Shown: positions 38,101 through 47,100 of the stretch, piece after piece
How positions within the stretch are numbered: position 1 is the stretch's first letter
How the letters are laid out: every line of letters starts with the position of its first letter
Origin: Sphaerolaimus hirsutus
Lineage: Eukaryota > Nematoda > Chromadorea > Monhysterida > Sphaerolaimidae
Length of the DNA stretch: 64,000 bases
Direction of reading: 5' to 3'
Assembly: GCA_964036195.1 (NCBI GenBank)
Contig: OZ038459.1
Location: 2,601,206 to 2,665,205, forward strand
Translations under genes and position numbers: made by a program
The notes under the pieces: model-generated
The model's input: the letters and a program-made list of their open reading frames with translations, nothing else
Databases searched by the model: none
What the model was told of the DNA's origin: nothing

Positions 38101-41100
38101 CTTTTTTACCTGTCCCTCTATTGGAGATGCCCTTCTATTGGATACCTGCCCTTATATTAGAAGAAATACGGGAAATCACCTTTTAATTTCCCCTTTTCTC
38201 TGCAGGGTTCGTCTGTGCTGTCAGAAAATTGGTGCAAATTTGAGGGGCTGCTACACAGCCAAGCTGAAATGCTTTCTCAGTCGGAAAATTTATGTAGATT
38301 GTTTGAAAGTGGCACCGCCACGGCGCAGAAAGCCGCCGATTTAATGACGAAACACGCGCCGCTCGAAGTTTTGCACTCTGCGCTCGATATTTTGTTGGAA
38401 AAGAAAAGTGAAAGGTAAAATTTTGATTTTGATTTTTTTGTGGCTGTTTTGTGATAGGTCGGATGCCGCTGCGCACTTTGTCCGGTAACTGATCAGTGAG
38501 GAAACTGGACAAAGTTGTGAGGAAAAGCAAAATTTATAACGATATTGGAAGTGATCGGTGTATTTACGTCAGGGGTATCTTGAATTTTGACCCTCCGAGT
38601 GGTTGGATAGATAGCAAATCGCTCCTCCGGAGCAGGGTTGGCAAAATCTCAGAAAAAAATAAAAATAAAATAAAAATAAAATGGAAAATTTGAGAATAAA
38701 ATAAAATGGAAAATTTCAAAATAAAAATAAAAATTGTATAAAAATTTGAATTTTTGTAAAAATTTTGTAAAATTGTGTACAAATTCATATTTTTGTAAAA
38801 ATTGTATAAAAATTCATAATTTTTGTAAAAATTTTCTTTTCTTGCTTATGGTTCAACATGTTTATCCATGGAGCTGGATCAGTCCCAAGCCCTGTAGAGT
38901 GTCAAATGTCATATGAAATGTCATGCAAAGCATCAATTGTCATGACAAATGTTAAGTAAAGTGTCAATTGTCATGACAAATAACAATTAAAATGGCAACT
39001 GTCAAGCAAATTGTATTCAAATCTTGTTTTGTATCCAAATCTTGTTGTTGGTTTTGTATCCAAATCTTATGTCAACATTTGGATACAAAAAAAATGACCT
39101 GTATACGAAAACATAAGATTTGGATACAAAAACACAAGATTCGGATACACAATTGACAATTTGTTTGACATTTGAGATGTCAAATGACTCTTTACTTTAC
39201 AGTCATCATGACAATTGGCACTTTGCATGACATTTTACAAATGTCCACGCACACTACAGTACACCTTCTACTGAAAATGCAAACCATTATTATCAATTAT
39301 TGTTACTTTACACTTGCTACCTATTGCATGCAACTACTAATGCATGTAAGTTCTGCAAAGTAATGGAAAGATTTGTCACCCGTTTTTTTATGTTTAGGTC
39401 TAATTATAAAGTTTTTCTGGCCTTGCATGCAAGATTCTGATTTTTTGTAAAATTTCTGTACATTTTTGTAAAATTTTTGTAAAATGGTTCCATTTTATTA
39501 TTTTATTATGATTTTGGAATAAAATAAAATAAAATAAAATGAAACAAGAATAAAATACAAATAAAATACATTTTTATACAATTTTTATACAATTTGTATA
39601 CAAATGATTTTTATAAAACCAACCCTGCTCCGGAGGGATAGATAGCTGAAAAATTTTCTGGGGGGGGTTGTGGTGGTTCGATATATAGGCTTTTTCGGGG
39701 CATAGAAAGAAGAAAAGGGAGAAAATCGGGTATACAAGAGCATATAGTACTTAAAATAGCTGAAAATAGGCAGTTAGACGCATGAACCAGTGATTTTGGG
39801 GGTGAAAATCTATATATAGGTATGAAAAGCGATTTTGAGCGAAAATTGGGGTATAGTTTCTGAAAAATCGCTCCAGATAGGTAGATAGCTGGGCGATTTG
39901 GGGGGGGGGGGGTTAGGGGGTAGTAGCCCAAAATTTTGCCTCCGGGATAGATAGATAGCTGAGCGGCCTCCGGGATAGATAGATAGCTGGGCGGTTTGGG
40001 GGGGGGGTAACCCCCCCCCAACCCCCCCCCATTCGAGACCCCTGATTTACGTAGTTCTTATAAATAAAGGCAGGAAAAAATTCTTATCACGAAAACCTAC
40101 TTGTACAGGTTCCTACCCCCTGATCATTAACCCACCTAAAAATGCAACAAAAATAATGAAAACATAAAAAAATCCAAACTCCGCCCACCAGCACGTGCGC
40201 CACCAGCGTGCTATCGCTGTGGGCTGCAGCCAGTGAGCGCGTGTGTCTGCGCGAAGGGAGGTCTGCGCACAGCTGCCGTCTCGGCGGCGAGGACCCGCTG
40301 CAGATGCAAGTGCCGCAGCTCGTCGCCCTGGCTCAGCTGGTCGTGCTGCACTGTGAGTCTTTGGGCGAACTAGTTGACGCGGCGTCAATTCAGCTGGGTT
40401 GGCGGTTGACTTTTGAGTTGACTGTGTCCGAATGTTGAGTTGGATTTTGATTCGTCTGCATGGATGAAAAATAAGGAAGATAAAACATATTTTAATAGCA
40501 TAGAAATGTAATTTTGACACGCTCTCAGTTACAAATTCAATTGAGTTAAAAATATGGCTGTGTGATATTTGACAGGTGGACTCAGTGGCGTAGCCAGGAT
40601 TTTTGAGCGGGGAGGCGGACTGTATACGGAGCCCGGCGAACGGGGGGCGGGCCCCCCCACCCTAAAAATTGACCCCTGTAGTATGGCGCCATGGCGCCAG
40701 CGCCATTCATAGGCGCCACACCATGGCACCATTGGCGTTGGTTTTGGCGCCAAATACCGCCGTATATGTATGTATTTTACACACATAAACAGCGACGTGG
40801 TCATTTAGGGGTTTTGGACATTTTGATCGGGATTTGTCGCCCACGAAGACGGCGAGCTGAAAATAGCTATTGTGTGGGGGGAAATGCGCAAAAATTTTAC
40901 AGAACACCCTTGAAAATGTACTGAAAATCGCCGCTCCCGGCCACCTTCCATGTGTCGCCCGGGAAGGGGGGGCAGCCCCCCCCCACCCCCCCCGCCCCCC
41001 TGGCTACGCCACTGGGTGAACTGGGAACTTTTCGAAAGACCTCACTATCATGGGCAAAGTAAACTAAACGAGCACTATTTTTAGACATAACAACACATTC

Positions 41101-44100
41101 TCATTTCCACTTGCAGGCGAGCAGTCCCGAGATGAGAATGCCGTTTGGAAATATGCCAACTTTTTGGCGCGTGACGCCGCGCCGCCCGAGAAAACCAAAA
41201 AATTGGCCGCACATTTGGCTGAAGGCACTCTGCGCTCCACCGGCCGCACCGCTCGCATAACCGCTGCGCTTTTGTTGCAATTGTACTTTGAGGTTTGTAC
41301 CGTATTTCCTCGAAATACCCCCCCCCTTGAAATACCCCCCCCCTCGTTTGACCCCCCCCTCGTTTGACCCCCCCCCCCCTCTCGAGACCACTATGAAACA
41401 ATCACCCCCCCTCGAAATACCCCCCCCAAATTGAGTGTAAAGGGAACGTACATGACAATAACTGTAGTTTGTGTTCAGTGTACTGCAGAACACACGTTAA
41501 AACAATGTCGGTGTCACGTTAGAACAGTGTACATACCATCTACATACTAATATTAGTCTACATAACCTTATAAATGGCGGTTTTTGTTACATTTTTCGAC
41601 GTCTGCGTACGTTTCAGACGACAATTTCGTACTTGGTTTTCAAAAATTTCTTCTGAAACAATAACCCCCCCCCCTCGAAATACCCCCCCCCTCGTTTAAC
41701 CCCCCTTTTTTGGGACCACTATGAAACAATCACCCCCCGGGGGGTATTTCGAGGAAATACGGTAGTCAGTTTTGAGTTTGAAACATTTAGATTGTGTTCC
41801 ATTGCGGTCGCGCCCTAGTCAAAACTTTGGCACTTCGAACGACTGGAATTATTGAAAGATATTTTGATGAATTTGCGATTTGAATTTCAAAATCACGATT
41901 TTGGAAACGCCCTTTTCCCACTTATGTAACCAAAACGTTCCAATGTGTGGCCAAAATTTTCTGTGTAACTTGCGTCTTGCGACGATGTTTCGTTGTCCAG
42001 ATATAAATAATTTTCCATGGTTTCCAACAAAACTTTCCAATGTCGATAAATGTTTATAACACTCTATAAACTTGCTTTCCAGTGGCCGGACGCATGTCTT
42101 TTGGAAAAGAGCCAGGATTCGGATGTATCAGGTGCCGTTTTGCACGCAGCCACCCTTCAGAGAACTGTTGGAAAGATGCCAAGTTTTTCTCCTGTCAGGC
42201 CTTATGAAATTCCGTCTACTCCTCGGACCTCATGCTATGCATTTTTTTCTGAAGGAGACGTTCCGTCATAACATCATTGTTAATAAAATCAAAATTATTC
42301 CAAAAAAGTGACAAACATTCCAGGAAAAAAAACATTAACGACTACGCCTTTTCTTTTTAGAAAATTTTAATTAAAATTTGTGAAGGTGGGTGCATAAGTA
42401 TCATGCTGGCACGTTATCGACAAGGCATAAGTAATTTTGGACGAATACTTTGCTGCCCGCCGAGTATATTAACAAACTGATTTTTAATCGCTCTTATAAA
42501 TGTTTCGCAGATGGATAGAGTGCTTCACGAGGTCCTGTCAGAATATTTTGAGCAAATTTTGTCCGATTCAAGTGACGACCTAATAAATATTTTTGTATCG
42601 GTGCGATCTCTAGCGATGACACACCCCGTACTTTTTATGAGGTTTGCGGGAATGGAATTTTCTGTTTACGTCTACAGGGTATACTCGGCAGACATGATAC
42701 TATACAATGAGTAGCATGATGTCATATCATGCACGCTGTATCCAACCCGTAGAACTCTGTTTGGGTGACTCGTGCTTACGCATATACGGAATGAAACTAT
42801 TCAATTGTGCCCGCACAATTCAAACCCCCGTCAAAGTGTAGTTGAGTTTTTTGGCATGATGCCATCCAAGCGTCGTCTGGATCTGAATAAATACAAAGCG
42901 GGAACGTTTTCTGAATTCAAAATTTTGAACGTAACAAGTTTTCGTCAAAATGAATCGATAGCGTGTAACTTTTCTAAATATGAATTAGATTAAACGTAGG
43001 TAAACGTATAATCAAAAATTTGCAGCACCTATCGGCACAAAAATTGGAGTAAACGAGTGCGTAAAGAACAGCACATTTTTATTTTCCTTCTTACTATCTT
43101 TATATTTTCTTTTTTACCAAATTCCTTTCTCGTTCGCTCTACAAGAACAAAATATAACTTTCCAATTTTGTAGAATGAGATGTCCGTCGACTATACATAT
43201 TGACATATTCACGACCCACTGTGCACCGTTTTTCTACCGTATTTAAGATGTATCGCACTTCGCTGTTCAGTAAGATGTTGAATTTCATTGACGCTCAGCG
43301 AAGCGAAACATAAGTGGACCAAACCTGTGTAATATCATGTCTGCCGACTATACAGACATTACATTTTGCACTGCAAGTCTACCGATTTATATGTATTTTT
43401 CGTCGCAATACGTTGCTCTCTCTCGTCGTACAATATAGCACAGGATTTGCAACATGTCTTTTGCACTGAAATATGTATTATTCTGCAGTCGCTGGGGGGG
43501 GGGGGGGGGGACGCAACCCGTACCCTGTAAATTGTAAAGTAAAGATTTTATTGTTGAACTTTTGACATTTTGAATGATATTTGACAAATTTGTATGACAT
43601 TTTACATGACATTTGACACTTGACTTTACACTTTACAGGGTGCGCGACTGCCACCTGGTCAGTGGATGTAAGCTGCATTTTTTCATCCTCCTTCAATTTC
43701 AGGCAATTATCGTTGATAAACACAAGCCTGGACACATTCTCGGTCAAGCCTTGGCATATCCTGAAAAGATCAAATTACACGTTGGCATTGCGCCAACTTT
43801 TGTCCATATTCTATCTAGTCATTCCAACCAGCGAAAGGCACGCTGAAAACGCCAATTTCGAACGGTTTTTGGACGCAATGCTGTTGTTTTCCAAGGTAAT
43901 TTGGTTTGCGTGATTTTTCGGTTGATATTTTTTGGAACGGGAAACAGCGGTCGATATCATAGTGAGTAGATATATCGACTTCTTGTACCTCTCTGCAAGT
44001 AATTATGAACGCTCTGCAAGGATGCAACCCAGCTATTTATAATTGAAACAATAAGTTATTTTGGCGAAATATAATATCAGAAAATTTTTCAAAATGGGGA

Positions 44101-47100
44101 ATAATTTGATCGACATAAAAAATTAAGGAAAAATGATATTTTTATACATTTTTCATATAGTGGAAAAGCCTGGAGAAAATGTAAATAAATCTAAGATTTT
44201 GTGATATTGAAAAAGTATTAATCTCCCAAATTTTTTGATGCTAAAGAAAGACTGCAAAATTGCACTTGCCGAACGGGCACCTCTCGTATAGAACACGAGT
44301 GCCCTAACCACTAGACTACAGAGGCGGCTGGGCTCTTCACTATTAGGGGCTGACATGCTGCGTCGGCAATGCCCTTCACACTAACCATGTTATGCTTCAG
44401 ACAGATTTAATTATATCTTTTTTTGAGATATTTCATGAGATTATATTTTATTCTACATAGCATCACCCATTTTTCCACTGCGAGCTGGGGTGCACACTTG
44501 CAGAGAGAGAGAGAGAGTTCCAGCCGACATTTACAGTCGAAAGCGTTCACATGCCCCTACCCCCACCCTTCCCTCGCAGCGGCACGGGCTGCGCAGTTCG
44601 CTGCACCTGGACATCGTGTCGCTGGCGCTGTGCGCGTTCGGCACCTACCAGATGGACGAGCCGCACACGGCGCTGCTGCCCAAGCACTGGCTCCTGCTGC
44701 ACGCGCTCAAGACTCGCTACCCCGCGCTCGCGCACCTCGTTGATAGGATTGTGGACAGGTTGTTTGGGTGGAGACTCTCTGCGCATCTACGCTCCCTGCG
44801 CATCCAAACTCCCAGCGCATGTAAACTATCTGCGCATAGACTGCAAAATTGCACTCAGTTTTTACATGCGCTGGTACACCGTCGTTTTTAGTCATCTGTT
44901 TTTTTATGTGTGTATGCCAAGGGTTCGGTAGATTTTGACTTTGATAGACTGTTTTCTCGCGGGGTTCGGAAAGTGTCTAGCAATGTAGGTAGAAAGTAGA
45001 AATTGGAAATAGTTTACCCTAAATATATTTACTGAACCTACAACCTCAACATGGAGCATCCTTCCAAAAACCGAGTTGCCCCGCAGCGCCGCGCAGCCGC
45101 CGTCCTGCGACGCGGACATCTCCGACTTGGCTTCGTCCGCGACCACTTTCGAATCTGCGCAATTGTCCGCCGCTGACGGCGCTGCTGAAAATGGCACGGA
45201 CGTTTCGGCCCAGGTTTTTTAAAAAAATTTTGTCAATTTTTGTGGAAATTTCCTGAATGTCGTTCAGGGTGACTTTTCGATCAAAAATAGTTGTTTTCAT
45301 GTTGTTGCGGAAATCTGGGTATTTGAATGTTCGCCAAGTCATATATGTCAACATCAAATGCCGAATTCGATCATAAAACAAATCATAATGTAACCAAAAA
45401 TATATGTATTTTTTCAGGCGTTTTTTTCAAACGTTTTTAAAAAAAACGTTATCATTATATTACTATTGCTGGTGGTTTTCATTGGTTCAAAGTTCCATTT
45501 GTTCCATTTGTTCATGCTATTGTGTCATAATAAGCCGTGCTATGTTAGTGTAGTATATAATATGTTGACACATAACCATATCTGGGAGCTTTTGAAAAAA
45601 ACCCCGGTTTTATCTAAAAAAACGTATTTTAAAACGGGGTCGTTAACAAAAACGTTTTTCCATCCCTACTCACAGCGCGACGGGGGCGGCGGCACGTGGC
45701 CGCGCGTCGTGTCCAACCGGCAGCTGCTAGCGGCCGCTCTGAACGTGCCGCCGACGGACGTGCAGCCGGTGGCGAGCGCGCGCCTGCCCGCCGCCGCCGT
45801 CGAAGTGCGCCCCTGGGTGCTGCAGCTGCGGCGCTGCGTGCAGCCGCAAGTCCAGCCCCACGCCTTGGGCGACACCCTGCGCCAAATGCTCGACCAGGTG
45901 CCAGTCCCGCGCCCTGGACAGCGCCCTGGGGAGTGTCTAGTTCTATGTTGGGTCGAAGTGTCTAATGTCGAGCAAAATTCCATGCAAAATGTCATGTGAC
46001 ATAGTTTGACATTTTGCAGGGCATGCTGCATGACTTAAGCTACTTTGCATGAATTAGACATTTCGCACGGCCTTTTCCAGGGTGCGGGAGTGCCCAGATC
46101 GGCGGCCACAGTGTGCACGCGCTCGCGCCCGCCTTGCAGCTTGTGGTTGCCGTGCTTGAGGAGTTAGTCGATTTTGTACTCCGCCGTTGTGCATCAGCGC
46201 ATCATAGGTATTTGTAAAAAGCGTATTTACGTTTTCTCGAGTACTGCGCAAAGTACGCGTACTCACCTGTATGCGTACTGTTGATGGTCATCCCTAAGCA
46301 TGAAATCCGAGTGTCGATTACAATGAGATTGGGATTATCCCCCCCCCCCCCCGCAGTGGCAATTTGCCAGAATCTTGCCGCCGGCCGGCGCTGTGGCTGC
46401 TGCAGCGCTGGTTTGTCGCCGCGCAAAGTTCATCTCCATCTGATTTCCAACTGCACGCTCCGATTTTTGACGCGCTGCTCAAAGTTCTAGCGGAGCGAAA
46501 AGCATCTTCGTTGGTGAACGATGTCGTTGAGAGATTGCATTTGTTTGTCAATTTGGATAGAGGTCGGTTTTTTGGCACGCTTGTTTTTGTGCATGAAATC
46601 AGTGATGGTTTTTACTGTTTATTGAGGATGAACTATAATTCAGTTACCGTATTTGCCGGTATATTTTTCCACAGCTGGCTCTAACCTAAGGTATTTCGGG
46701 GGAGGGGGGATAATTCGAGGAAAACTGTATACCGTATTACCTCGAAATACCCCCAGGGGGTTTATTATTTCGCCAGCAAAATTTGAGGGGGGGATAATTC
46801 GAGGGGGGGGGTCTATTATTTCGCCAGAAATTTTCGGAAATTCCCCATACGCGGACGTAGAAAAATCAAACAATTACATCGATGTATATGTGTTTATACG
46901 CATATATAACTGTATATACACAAAAACCCTTCCCTAACGTCACTTAATCATCAGTTTTAACGTGTGTTCTGCATAGTACAGATCACAAACTGCGGTATTT
47001 GTCATGTACATTCACGTTACACTCAATCTTAGGGGGGTATTTCGAGGGGGGGGGTTTATTGTTTCCTCAGCCGAAATTTAGGGGGGGGTATTTCGAGGGG

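Noticed and set aside
42125-42271. Extension of INTS1 exon 38 along its open frame
   Set aside because: Peptide past the GTATCA donor lacks family similarity and would exit out of phase with exon 39.
45666-46031. Minus-strand frames over 45666-46031
   Set aside because: GC-rich shadows of INTS1 exon 43, whose plus-strand frame matches the family.
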